A DNA stretch of 9,020 nucleotides from Candidatus Eiseniibacteriota bacterium (GTDB lineage: Bacteria > JAFGKV01): NCBI GenBank assembly GCA_025453925.1, contig JALOPK010000115.1, positions 1 to 9,020 of the forward strand, written 5' to 3'. Numbering within the stretch: the stretch's first letter is position 1; every line of letters starts with the position of its first letter. Below, piece by piece: positions 1 to 6,392 of this stretch. Both the position numbers and the translations under genes were made by a program. The notes below the pieces were generated by a model. The model made no database searches, was not told where the DNA came from, and worked only from the letters and a program-made list of their open reading frames with translations.

Positions 1-485
1 CCTCCCGGCACAACGTGACGCGCATGGCGGAGAAGGCCGGCTGCACCGTCATGGCCGAGACCCGCGGAGACGGCATCTACCTGGAGATCAGGAAACTGAA
101 CGCGCCAACCCAGCCGGCCGTCCCCGCGACGGGCGCCGCACCTATCGGCGGGCCGCTGGTCCTCGTGGTGCCCAGCGAGTTCTTGGGCCGCGGCGACGAG
201 GAATTGGGGCGGATTCTGGTTCGGAGCTTCTTCCATACGCTGGGTGAAGTGCGGCCCCTGCCTGACTCAGTCATCTTCCTCAACAGCGGGGTCAAGCTGG
301 CAGTGGCGGGTTCGCCCGTGCTGGATGACCTCCAGGAGTTGTGCGCGCAGGGGGTGGTTATCTTGGCGTGCGGCACATGCCTGGGCCACTACGAATTGAA
401 GGACCAGCTCAAGGTCGGGGAAGTATCCAACATGTACGACATCGCTGACGCGCTGTTGACCGCGGGGAGGCTGGTGAGTCTATGA
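1..485 (+). CDS. yedF: YedF-type selenium-metabolism protein, 5' truncated
   Basis: The reading frame is open from the window edge (codons begin at base 3) to TGA at 483-485, giving 160 visible codons. The first residues, SRHNVTRMAEKAGCTV, match the end of a TusA/SirA-like domain, and GIYLEIRK closes that domain. After a short linker rich in Ala and Pro comes a DsrE-like domain starting at PLVLVVPSEFLGRGDEELG and ending with a conserved block, LACGTCLGHY then LKVGEVSNMYDI. A TusA-like domain followed by a DsrE-like domain is the layout of the YedF family, which commonly sits beside selD. The cysteine in CGTCL lies where the family has a conserved cysteine. Its biochemical role is not settled; a role in handling sulfur or selenium before SelD is inferred from context. 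GTG at 15 and ATG at 24 are internal codons, not the start, because the domain continues upstream. The gene overlaps selD by 4 nt. Confidence 0.88.
   Translation, partial: SRHNVTRMAEKAGCTVMAETRGDGIYLEIRKLNAPTQPAVPATGAAPIGGPLVLVVPSEFLGRGDEELGRILVRSFFHTLGEVRPLPDSVIFLNSGVKLAVAGSPVLDDLQELCAQGVVILACGTCLGHYELKDQLKVGEVSNMYDIADALLTAGRLVSL
464..470 (+). promoter_or_regulatory. Ribosome binding site deciding the selD start at 482
   Basis: GGGGAGG lies inside the end of yedF, 11 nt before ATG 482. No comparable purine-rich site sits at suitable distance before ATG 542 (the preceding bases are GCTGAGCCGCAAAG), so the site favours the upstream start that reads through the UGA. Confidence 0.5.
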
Positions 486-1531
486 CGGACAATCGAATCC
501 GCCTCACGGCGTTGACCACGGCCGCCGGCTGAGCCGCAAAGATGGGCCCCGAGGCTCTGGCGCAGGTCCTGCGCCCTTTGCACGGCATGTTTGCGGCAGA
601 ACGGTTCCCCAAACTTCTGGTGGGCCTCGAAATAAGCGACGATGCCGCGGTGTACAAGATCACCGATGATGTCGCGGTGATCCATACGGTGGACTTCTTC
701 ACGCCCGTGGTGGACGACCCCTACGACTACGGCTCCATCGCCGCGGCCAACGCCATGAGCGATGTCTACGCCATGGGGGGCGAGGTGGTAATGGCGCTGA
801 ACATCTGCGGATTCCCACCCTCGTTGCCCGTGGAGATCATCGCGGAGATTCTGCGCGGAGGGGCCGAGAAGGTGCTGGAGGCCGGCGGAGCCCTGGCCGG
901 CGGGCACACCATTGAAGACCCCGAACCGAAGTATGGGCTCGCCGTCATGGGAATCGTTCATCCGGCACACATTCTGACCAAGGGCGCCGCGCTGCCCGGC
1001 GACATCCTGGCCCTCACCAAGCCGCTGGGCGCGGGCATCATTACCACCGCGGCCAAGGGCGATGCCGCCAACCCTGCCCACCTGCCGCTGGCCGTCGAGA
1101 GCATGAAGCGGCTCAACCGGGAGGCGACGCGCCTGGCCCGGCTGGTCGGCGTTCACGCATGCACCGACATCACCGGCTTCGGGCTGCTCGGCCATGCATG
1201 GGAAATGGCGGAGCGTAGCGGTGCGCGGCTTCTGTTCGGCCTGGATCGGCTTTCCTTCCTCGATGGTGCGATCCGGTATGCCGGGGAGTGGCTTTTCCCG
1301 GGAGGAACGTGCCGTAACGAGCAATGCTATGGCCGCCACGTTGAGTTCGCGCCTGGCATTCCCGACGAGATGCGCCAGCTTCTCTTCACGCCGGAGACGT
1401 CGGGGGGGCTGCTGCTGGCCGTGCCGCCCGACAGAGCGGACTCACTCATGGCACGCTTCGCCGCGGCCGGGCAGCCGGTGTGGGTTATCGGGGAAGTGAC
1501 CGAGGGACAGGGCATCATGGTCGAGGGGTAA
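482..1531 (+). CDS. selD: Selenide, water dikinase (selenophosphate synthetase), selenocysteine-containing
   Basis: SelD makes selenophosphate from selenide and ATP, the selenium donor for selenocysteine and selenouridine synthesis. Translation from ATG 482 gives MTDNRIRLTALTTAAG, then UGA (530-532), then AAK and MGPEALAQVLRPL. The N-terminal IRLT...GxxxK pattern is the SelD signature, and UGA is codon 17, the position of catalytic Cys17 in E. coli SelD, with Lys20 conserved. Reading UGA as Sec gives 349 residues, close to the usual 347. Further family motifs are DDAAVY (53-58), TVDFFTPVVDDP from residue 69, NAMSDVYAMGG (90-100), GGHTIEDPEPKYGL, CTDITGFGLLGH from residue 227, GGTCRNEQCY, and FTPETSGGLLLAV. 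A start at ATG 542 would delete the glycine-rich loop, the Sec and the essential Lys, leaving an inactive protein, so I reject it. The start overlaps the yedF stop (ATGA), suggesting translational coupling. The C-terminus ends VTEGQGIMVEG. Confidence 0.95.
533..586 (+). promoter_or_regulatory. Bacterial SECIS-like element of selD
   Basis: Directly after the UGA (530-532) the mRNA can fold into a two-part hairpin. The lower stem pairs GCAAAG (536-541) with CTTTGC (576-581), extended by GCC (533-535) with GGC (584-586) across a 2-nt bulge. A 17-nt 5'-side bulge follows. The apical stem pairs GGCGCAG (559-565) with CTGCGCC (569-575) without mismatch, and the tip reads GCAGGTCCTGC. The GGUC at the tip matches the SelB-binding apical loop of the E. 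coli fdhF SECIS (GCAGGUCUGC). The tip starts 32 nt after the UGA, within the spacing usual for bacterial SECIS elements. The fold was found by eye and its stability was not calculated. Confidence 0.8.
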
Positions 1532-2114
1532 GACTGACGACAAGGCGCGAGAATCTCCGGACATCGTCGGGGGCGCTCCGAGATCGTGAGAGGGCGCGGA
1601 CCCCACGAAGGGGGGAAGAGAACGCCGGACGTCCGACGGCGACCCTCCGAATCGAACATGGAAGAGCGGCCAGCCCGCAATGACTGACGAGCACGGTGCC
1701 CGGCATGGCGGGAATCCGGGACATCTTACGCCGTCGCGGGGAGCGGATTCCAGTGGGGAGCACCTCCACCGAACGCGCACTCTCTGAACACCGCGCCTGA
1801 GTCGCGGTAATTGTAGAACGTGTTTCACCGCGCTTCAATGGCATATAGGACATGTCCAATATAGGACATGTCCTATATCATTCCTCACCCCTGGACACGC
1901 GATCCGTGCCGGCGTGGACTGCAGCGCCCGGAACGGGCCAGTGGAGCCCTCGGGGTTGTGCAGGACGCCGCGGCACACTCCGGCTTGCCTGGTTCTTGCC
2001 TGACACGGCAGGGGGACCTTCCTTCCTTGTGTACTGCCCTGTCTCGGGCGGATCGGCTGCGCAGGGAGAGCGCTCTGCGCCCACAACAGGCATCAGCACC
2101 ACGCGGGAGACGCC
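1532..2114 (+). other. Intergenic region between selD and the PAS kinase
   Basis: These 583 bases have no reading frame with protein-like composition or recognisable motifs. They contain a small inverted repeat at 1623-1641 (CGCCG and CGGCG around the 10-bp palindrome CGGACGTCCG) without a T-tract, which could act as a weak 3' end for selD, and a strong tandem palindrome at 1843-1878. The 230 bases after the palindrome would form the kinase 5' leader if transcription starts near it; I recognise no riboswitch there. GGGAGA at 2105-2110 is the kinase ribosome binding site. Confidence 0.6.
1843..1878. promoter_or_regulatory. Tandem palindromic operator-like site
   Basis: A 15-nt unit, ATATAGGACATGTCC, occurs at 1843-1857 and again at 1859-1873, a 16-bp period. 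Each copy contains the 10-bp palindrome GGACATGTCC (1848-1857 and 1864-1873), and the second copy extends to a perfect 20-bp palindrome, ATATAGGACATGTCCTATAT (1859-1878). The site is much more AT-rich than its surroundings. This looks like a binding site for a dimeric regulator, present twice, upstream of the kinase. It could instead be a fragment of a dispersed intergenic repeat. No regulator can be assigned from the sequence. Confidence 0.6.
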
Positions 2115-4841
2115 ATGTCGGGAGATTCTGAGCCAATCGAACGAGTGACCAGCAGTCACGCGACCGCACCGGGGATTGTCGACGGGGCGCCGGGGTCCCC
2201 GGAGGAGCCGTTTGGCGCCATGTTCGAGAGGCACGGCGCGGTGATGCTGATCATCAGCCCTGACGATGGCCGAATCGTCCATGCAAATCAGGCGGCGGCC
2301 CGCTTCTACGGGTATCCCTTGTCAGAACTCCAATCCTTGACAATCCACGCTGTCAGTCAGGTGTCCTACGACGAGGTCGACCGGGCCATGGCGGAGGCCA
2401 AGGCCGGCCGGCGCACCCGTTTCGAGTTTCCGCATCGATTGGCTGACGGCGAGATTCGCCATGTCGTCATCCACGCCTCTCCGGTGAGCTTCCGGCATCG
2501 CACGCTCCTGTTCTCGATCCTCCACGACATCACGGGGCGAAGGAAGGCCGAAGATCTTCTGCGTTTCACGCAATACGTGGTCGATCACATGACTGATGGG
2601 GTGTTCTGGGCAAGGGCAGACGGCCGGCTGGCATACGTGAACGAGGCCGCGTGCCAGAGACTGGGCTATTCCCGCGAAGAGCTGCTGACGCTCCGGGTGA
2701 CGGACCTGGTTGCGGAGTACACTGAAGCGCAGTGGGCCGACCATTGGCGTGCGGTCAAAGAAAGGGGATCCCTGGTCTTCGAGAGCCGGCACGTGCGAAA
2801 GGACGGAGGGGTCTTCCCGGTGGAGATACGAACCACTTTCGTCCACTTCGAGGGGGAGGAGTATGCCTGCGGCATCGTCAGCGATATCACCGCGCGCAAA
2901 CACGCCGAATCGGCTGTATGCGCCAGTGAGGAACGGCTGCGTCTCATCGTGGAGGCGACACCGCTGGCATTGCTGATGGGCGAGTTGGAAACGGGGAGGG
3001 TTCTGCTGGCCAACGAGTCCTTCTGCGAGCTCTTCGGGTATCAGCGAGACGTGATCATGACCATGCGCTCGGCGGACTTTTACGCAGATCCGGAGCGCGA
3101 TCGGCCTCGCATCGCGGCGGCCCTGCGCGAACATGGTCGCATACGGCAGTGGGAGGTGCCGGCACGCAGAGCGGATGGCACGGTATTCGACGCGTTGCTC
3201 TCCTACGAGCTGGTGCAATACGGCGGTCAGGCCGCGGCCGTGGGAGTCGTCTATGACTTGACTGAGCGAAAGCGTGGCGACGCGGCACTCCGCGCCAGCG
3301 AGGAGAAGTTCCGGCTGCTGGTCGAGACGTCGGCGGATGTGATCTGGACCATCAATGAAGCGGGCCGGTTCACGTATGTGAGCCCTGCCATCATGCAGTT
3401 GCGCGGGCTCACGCCGCAGGAGGCGATGCGGGAATCCATCTCCGAGGCGGTGTGCCCCGAGTTCCTACCGCGAATCACCGAGGCTCTCGGCAGGAGTGCG
3501 GAATCCCGGAAGTCGGGGAACACCGGCTTCACGGACCACATGGAGATCCAACAACCCCGCAAGGACGGTTCCCGGGTCTGGGTAGAGATCATCACCCGGG
3601 AGCTCCATGACGAGAGCGGTCGCCGCGCCGGCGCGCTGGGCATCTCCCGCAACATCAACCGGCGGAAGCAGGCCGAAGCCCAACTGCTGGAGTCCCGGCG
3701 ACTGCTCGAGGCGCAGAATCAGGAATTGCGGAAGCTGATTGTGGCAATCGAACAGAGCGGCAACACGGTGGTCATCACCGACTTGGACGGCACGATCCTG
3801 TATGCCAATCCGCGCTTCGAGGAGACCACGGGTTACACCTCACGGGAAGCGCTGGGCCAGAATCCGCGAATCCTCAAATCCGGCGAACTCGATGAGCCTC
3901 ACTATCGCGCCATGTGGGACGCCATCTCCGGCGGGCAGATCTGGCGTGGCGAGTTCCACAACAAGCGCAAGGATGGCTCGCTCTACTGGGAGGCGGCCAC
4001 CATCGCCCCGGTCACGGGCGCGGATGGACGGATCACCAACTACATCGCCATCAAGGAGGATATCACCGAACGCAAGGAGGCGCAGGAAGCATTACTCCGG
4101 TATGCGAGACAACTGGAAGCCCAGAACGCCGAGCTGGATGCCTATGCCCACACGGTTGCCCACGATCTCAAAGGCCCGCTGGGCGTGCTGGTGGGCTTCT
4201 CCGAGCTGCTCGCCGAGACTCCCTCGATGGCCGGGGACGAGCAGACCGCCATGCTCGACCACATCAGACAGATCGGCTGGCAGATGACCCGGATCGTCGA
4301 TGCCTTGCTCCTGCTTTCCGCTACGCGTCGGAAGCAGGTGAAGATCGAGCCGCTGGAGACGGCGCGCATCGTCGACGCAGTCCAGGAGCGGCTCGGGCCG
4401 ATGATTGATGAGGTGGGGGCGGAGATCCGCCTGCCGGACGCGTGGCCGCCCTCCGTGGGCTACGCTCCGTGGGTCGAAGAAGTCTGGGTGAACTACCTCA
4501 GCAACGCGATCAAGTACGGAGGCCGTCCACCCCGGGTGGAGCTTGGCGCTGCGCTCCTGGCCGATGGTCAGGTACGCTTCTGGGTGCGCGACAACGGGGA
4601 AGGGATCGGGCCCGACGACCAACAGAAGCTGTTTGCTCCGTTCACCCGGCTTCGCCAGGTCAGCATCGAGGGGCATGGCCTGGGGCTTTCCATCGTGCGG
4701 CGAATCGTGGAGAGACTGGGCGGCGTCGTGGGTGTCGAAAGCGAGCTGGGGCAGGGAAGTCTCTTCTTCTTCACGCTGCCTCAGGCGCAGACGGCGAGTG
4801 CCGATTCCCCTCCACCTTCCCTTACGGAGATTGTGCCGTGA
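2115..4841 (+). CDS. Soluble multi-PAS sensor histidine kinase (five PAS, HisKA, HATPase)
   Basis: This 908-residue protein has no transmembrane segment or signal peptide, so it should sense a cytoplasmic cue. Five PAS domains lie in a row, about residues 36-145, 150-268, 275-395, 400-530 and 545-670; each repeat ends in a DIT/DLT-ERK type motif (DITGRRKAE, DITARKHAE, DLTERKRGD, NINRRKQAE, DITERKEAQ). PAS5 has GQNPRILKSG where LOV domains carry GxNCRFLQ, so it is not a blue-light LOV domain. A coiled-coil linker (RQLEAQNAELDAYAHTV) leads to the H-box AHDLKGPLG with phospho-acceptor His683. The catalytic domain shows the N-box NYLSNAIK (793-800, Asn797), G1 box DNGEGIG (826-832) and G2 box GHGLGLSIV from 853. 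There is no receiver domain, so phosphate must pass to a separate regulator. The start has GGGAGA at 2105-2110, and the first PAS begins near residue 36, so a later start at 2220 is possible but less likely. The ligands of the PAS domains are unknown. Confidence 0.93.
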   Translation: MSGDSEPIERVTSSHATAPGIVDGAPGSPEEPFGAMFERHGAVMLIISPDDGRIVHANQAAARFYGYPLSELQSLTIHAVSQVSYDEVDRAMAEAKAGRRTRFEFPHRLADGEIRHVVIHASPVSFRHRTLLFSILHDITGRRKAEDLLRFTQYVVDHMTDGVFWARADGRLAYVNEAACQRLGYSREELLTLRVTDLVAEYTEAQWADHWRAVKERGSLVFESRHVRKDGGVFPVEIRTTFVHFEGEEYACGIVSDITARKHAESAVCASEERLRLIVEATPLALLMGELETGRVLLANESFCELFGYQRDVIMTMRSADFYADPERDRPRIAAALREHGRIRQWEVPARRADGTVFDALLSYELVQYGGQAAAVGVVYDLTERKRGDAALRASEEKFRLLVETSADVIWTINEAGRFTYVSPAIMQLRGLTPQEAMRESISEAVCPEFLPRITEALGRSAESRKSGNTGFTDHMEIQQPRKDGSRVWVEIITRELHDESGRRAGALGISRNINRRKQAEAQLLESRRLLEAQNQELRKLIVAIEQSGNTVVITDLDGTILYANPRFEETTGYTSREALGQNPRILKSGELDEPHYRAMWDAISGGQIWRGEFHNKRKDGSLYWEAATIAPVTGADGRITNYIAIKEDITERKEAQEALLRYARQLEAQNAELDAYAHTVAHDLKGPLGVLVGFSELLAETPSMAGDEQTAMLDHIRQIGWQMTRIVDALLLLSATRRKQVKIEPLETARIVDAVQERLGPMIDEVGAEIRLPDAWPPSVGYAPWVEEVWVNYLSNAIKYGGRPPRVELGAALLADGQVRFWVRDNGEGIGPDDQQKLFAPFTRLRQVSIEGHGLGLSIVRRIVERLGGVVGVESELGQGSLFFFTLPQAQTASADSPPPSLTEIVP

Positions 4842-4894
4842 GGCAGGAGATCGCCCCCGCCCGCGCATGGAGGCCGGCGCGACCGCTCCTCAAG

Positions 4895-4917
4895 GAGCCC
4901 CGGGCGGCCCCGGGCTC
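4895..4917 (+). terminator. GC-rich hairpin after the kinase, possible terminator without U-tract
   Basis: GAGCCC (4895-4900) pairs with GGGCTC (4912-4917); after a C-C mismatch GGG (4902-4904) pairs with CCC (4908-4910), leaving a 3-nt loop. It sits 54 nt after the kinase stop. The following bases, GACTTCATCATTC, lack a run of T, so intrinsic termination here is doubtful; it may protect the 3' end of the mRNA instead. Confidence 0.3.
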
Positions 4918-5101
4918 GACTTCATCATTCACGAGCGATCCCGTACGCGACGGAGACCGTAGTGTCCGCGCGCGGACTCGCAATGACGAAGACGAGCACT
5001 GGATCTCCGCTGATACCTGACGGATGTCGAGGCGGCCAGAGAGGAGCCGCGGAGACCTCTCAGTCTGTAGGGAGTCATCATCGGAACCGTCGTCAGTTGG
5101 G

Positions 5102-5131
5102 CCTCTGAGTGCGCGCGCACTCAGAGGTTTC
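5102..5131 (+). terminator. 26-bp perfect palindrome with T-tract: intrinsic terminator or attenuator
   Basis: CCTCTGAGTGCGC followed at once by GCGCACTCAGAGG forms a perfect palindrome at 5102-5127, an 11-bp stem with a GCGC loop. TTTC follows on the plus strand, while the minus-strand flank (CCCAACTG) has no T run, so termination should be directional, on the plus strand. It lies 261 nt after the kinase stop and 112 nt before the flavodoxin start, so it could end the kinase transcript or attenuate the downstream gene. GAGACCTCT at 5052-5060 can pair with AGAGGTTTC at 5123-5131, an alternative fold that would disrupt the terminator. Confidence 0.65.
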
Positions 5132-5239
5132 AGGGTTCCGAGGCCGATGGGCGGTAGTCACGTCGCTCCGCGGCGTGGACGTCCCGGCGCAGAGTGCCGG
5201 GGCAAAGGCTGAACGCAGCGTATCTCGGTCGGATGATCG

Positions 5240-5791
5240 ATGTACTCTCGCACAAGAACGGTGGTGATCGTGCAGGTCGTTGTCGTGTACCAATCGCTGT
5301 GGGGGAACACCGCCGCGGTTGCCCGCGCTATCGCCGAGGGGATCGGGCCTGACGCGCGGGTCGTGTCGACAGCCGAGGCCACCGGGGACGTCCTGACCGG
5401 TACCCGCTTCATTGTGGCGGGTGCTCCCGTGCTTGGCTTCCGCATGCCATCTGACAGGACAGTGGAAAGCATCCGCTTGAATCCGTGCTCCGCTTCCCGT
5501 CCCCCTGATCTCTCGCACCCCTCCATGCGCACCTGGCTGGACGGCCTGTCCGCCAAAAGCGGTTACTCGGCGGCCTTCGAGACCCGGATCTGGTGGTCAC
5601 CCGGCGGCGCTGCGGGTGCGATTCTGCGCGGTCTTGACCGGGCGGGTTATCGACCCCTTGCCAAGGGCCAGAGGTTCATTGTGAAAGGCAAATGCGGCCC
5701 GCTCCGCGAGGGTGAGCTAGAGCGGGCGGTGCAGTGGGGGACGGCGTTGGCGGAGGCCGTCAAGCGTTCGATGGCCGTTCCGACGCGCTGA
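5240..5791 (+). CDS. Flavodoxin-like domain protein
   Basis: This 183-residue product has the opening of a flavodoxin fold: a hydrophobic strand (VVIVQVVVVY), then the FMN-phosphate loop region YQSLWGNTAAVARAIAEGI (17-35), where SLWGNT stands for the usual SxTGNT. A second strand, TRFIVAGAPVLGFRMP, fits the strand and loop that contact the isoalloxazine ring. The C-terminal part contains WWSPGGAAGAILRGLDRAGYRPL and FIVKGKCGPLREGELERAVQWGTALAEAV, the last helix of the fold. The length fits a single-domain flavodoxin-family protein; the electron-transfer role is inferred from the fold. No strong ribosome binding site precedes ATG 5240, and the N-terminus is longer than usual, so GTG 5261, 5264 or 5270 could be the true start. 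A GNAT gene follows 26 nt downstream and is probably co-transcribed. The upstream terminator-like hairpin may control it. Confidence 0.8.
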   Translation: MYSRTRTVVIVQVVVVYQSLWGNTAAVARAIAEGIGPDARVVSTAEATGDVLTGTRFIVAGAPVLGFRMPSDRTVESIRLNPCSASRPPDLSHPSMRTWLDGLSAKSGYSAAFETRIWWSPGGAAGAILRGLDRAGYRPLAKGQRFIVKGKCGPLREGELERAVQWGTALAEAVKRSMAVPTR

Positions 5792-5817
5792 TCCACCGGG
5801 CGGATCGGAGCATGCGC

Positions 5818-6357
5818 ATGAGGCCCTCGTCACCTGACGCGAACCATGGACGGGATGCCCATGTTGACCGCCCCCTCCAGAGCGGCCGGGTGGCGCTGCG
5901 TCCGACCACCGAGGACGACCTGGCCGCGTTCTTCGCACACCAGTTGGATCCTGAGGCAAACCGGATGGCCGCGTTCACGGCCAAGGACCCCGCTGACCTG
6001 GGAGCTTTCCTGGCCCTCTGGGGGAGGATTCTCCGTGACGACGCCATCACGAAGTGGACCATCATCTCTGACGGGCGGGTGGCCGGTCACATCGTGGGGT
6101 TCCAGCAGTTCGGGAAACCATCGGTCTGCTATTGGCTCGGGCGGGAGTACTGGGGCAGAGGGATCGCCACCGAAGCGCTCATGCAGTTCCTGAGGCACGT
6201 GACGATACGCCCTTTGTATGCCCGAGCCGCCAAGGACAACATCGGATCTCTCCGCGTTCTGGAGAAGTGCGGCTTCAAGGTCAGCGGCGAGAGCAAGGGC
6301 TTCTCCATCGCTCGTGGTGTGGAGGTCGAAGAATACATCCTTGAACTGACGGGCTGA
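5818..6357 (+). CDS. GNAT-family N-acetyltransferase (RimJ/RimL-like)
   Basis: The 179-residue product has the pattern of RimJ/RimL-type acetyltransferases: GRVALRPTTEDDLAAFFAHQLDPEAN near the N-terminus, the central strand WTIISDGRVAGHIVGF, the acetyl-CoA pyrophosphate-binding motif EYWGRGIATEAL (110-121), and the closing block ARAAKDNIGSLRVLEKCGFKVSGESKG with the conserved N-xx-S-xx-VLEK-x-GF pattern. These proteins move an acetyl group from acetyl-CoA to an amine such as a protein N-terminus or a small molecule; the substrate cannot be told from sequence. I chose ATG 5818 because GGAG at 5807-5810 is 7 nt upstream. ATG 5812 is in frame but only 1 nt from that site. An in-frame ATG at 5734 would overlap the flavodoxin gene and add residues unlike the family. 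Confidence 0.9.
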   Translation: MRPSSPDANHGRDAHVDRPLQSGRVALRPTTEDDLAAFFAHQLDPEANRMAAFTAKDPADLGAFLALWGRILRDDAITKWTIISDGRVAGHIVGFQQFGKPSVCYWLGREYWGRGIATEALMQFLRHVTIRPLYARAAKDNIGSLRVLEKCGFKVSGESKGFSIARGVEVEEYILELTG

Positions 6358-6392
6358 TCCGACCGGAGCACCGCAGCGGAGCGGTCATCGGC
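6353..6392 (+). terminator. Imperfect hairpin over the stop of the GNAT gene, possible terminator
   Basis: GCTGAT (6353-6358) pairs with ATCGGC (6387-6392) using one G-U pair, and after a CC bulge GACCG (6361-6365) pairs with CGGTC (6382-6386). The stem includes the TGA stop (6355-6357). No T-run follows directly; a TTTTT lies about 20 nt later. It may be a weak terminator or 3' stabiliser. Confidence 0.3.

Larger units (their letters stand above)
4842..5239 (+). other. Hairpin-dense intergenic region
   Basis: These 398 bases lie between the kinase and the flavodoxin-like gene. I see no credible gene: the open frames through it are low-complexity, arginine-rich translations. It holds many inverted repeats: GCTCC/GGAGC with loop TCAA (4885-4898), GAGCCC/GGGCTC (4895-4917), GTCCGCGCGCGGAC (4964-4977), GCGGC/GCCGC (5032-5050), GAGAGG/CCTCTC (5039-5061), the 26-bp palindrome at 5102-5127, and CCCGGC/GCCGGG (5183-5201). 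The region probably combines the 3' end of the kinase transcript with the leader of the downstream gene. Confidence 0.5.

Noticed and set aside
389-1339. 316-codon minus-strand frame opposite selD
   Set aside because: The translation has no family features and lies fully opposite a well-supported gene; long antisense frames are common in GC-rich coding DNA.
542-1531. selD starting at ATG 542
   Set aside because: It lacks the conserved N-terminus, the catalytic position and Lys20, and has no good ribosome site, while the frame from 482 matches SelD through the UGA.
1649-1657. tRNA T-loop-like string TTCGATTC on the minus strand
   Set aside because: The flanking bases do not form a T-stem, and no acceptor or anticodon arm can be found.
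1848-1873. Match of the paired GGACATGTCC units to the p53 half-site consensus
   Set aside because: This is coincidence, because p53 is an animal protein and the flanking genes are bacterial.
1852-2148. 98-codon plus-strand frame starting in the palindrome
   Set aside because: It has no ribosome site, overlaps the kinase start out of frame, and its composition is not protein-like.
3780-4080. LOV-type light sensor in the fifth PAS domain
   Set aside because: The motif reads GQNPRIL; the flavin-binding cysteine of GxNCRFLQ is absent.
4092-4868. 258-codon minus-strand frame opposite the kinase catalytic domains
   Set aside because: It is the mirror of conserved HisKA/HATPase coding sequence, with no recognisable domain of its own.
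5067-5082. Minus-strand GATGATGACTCCCTAC, resembling the 3' end of a fluoride riboswitch
   Set aside because: The matching 5' part and pseudoknot partner are missing, and no gene follows on the minus strand.
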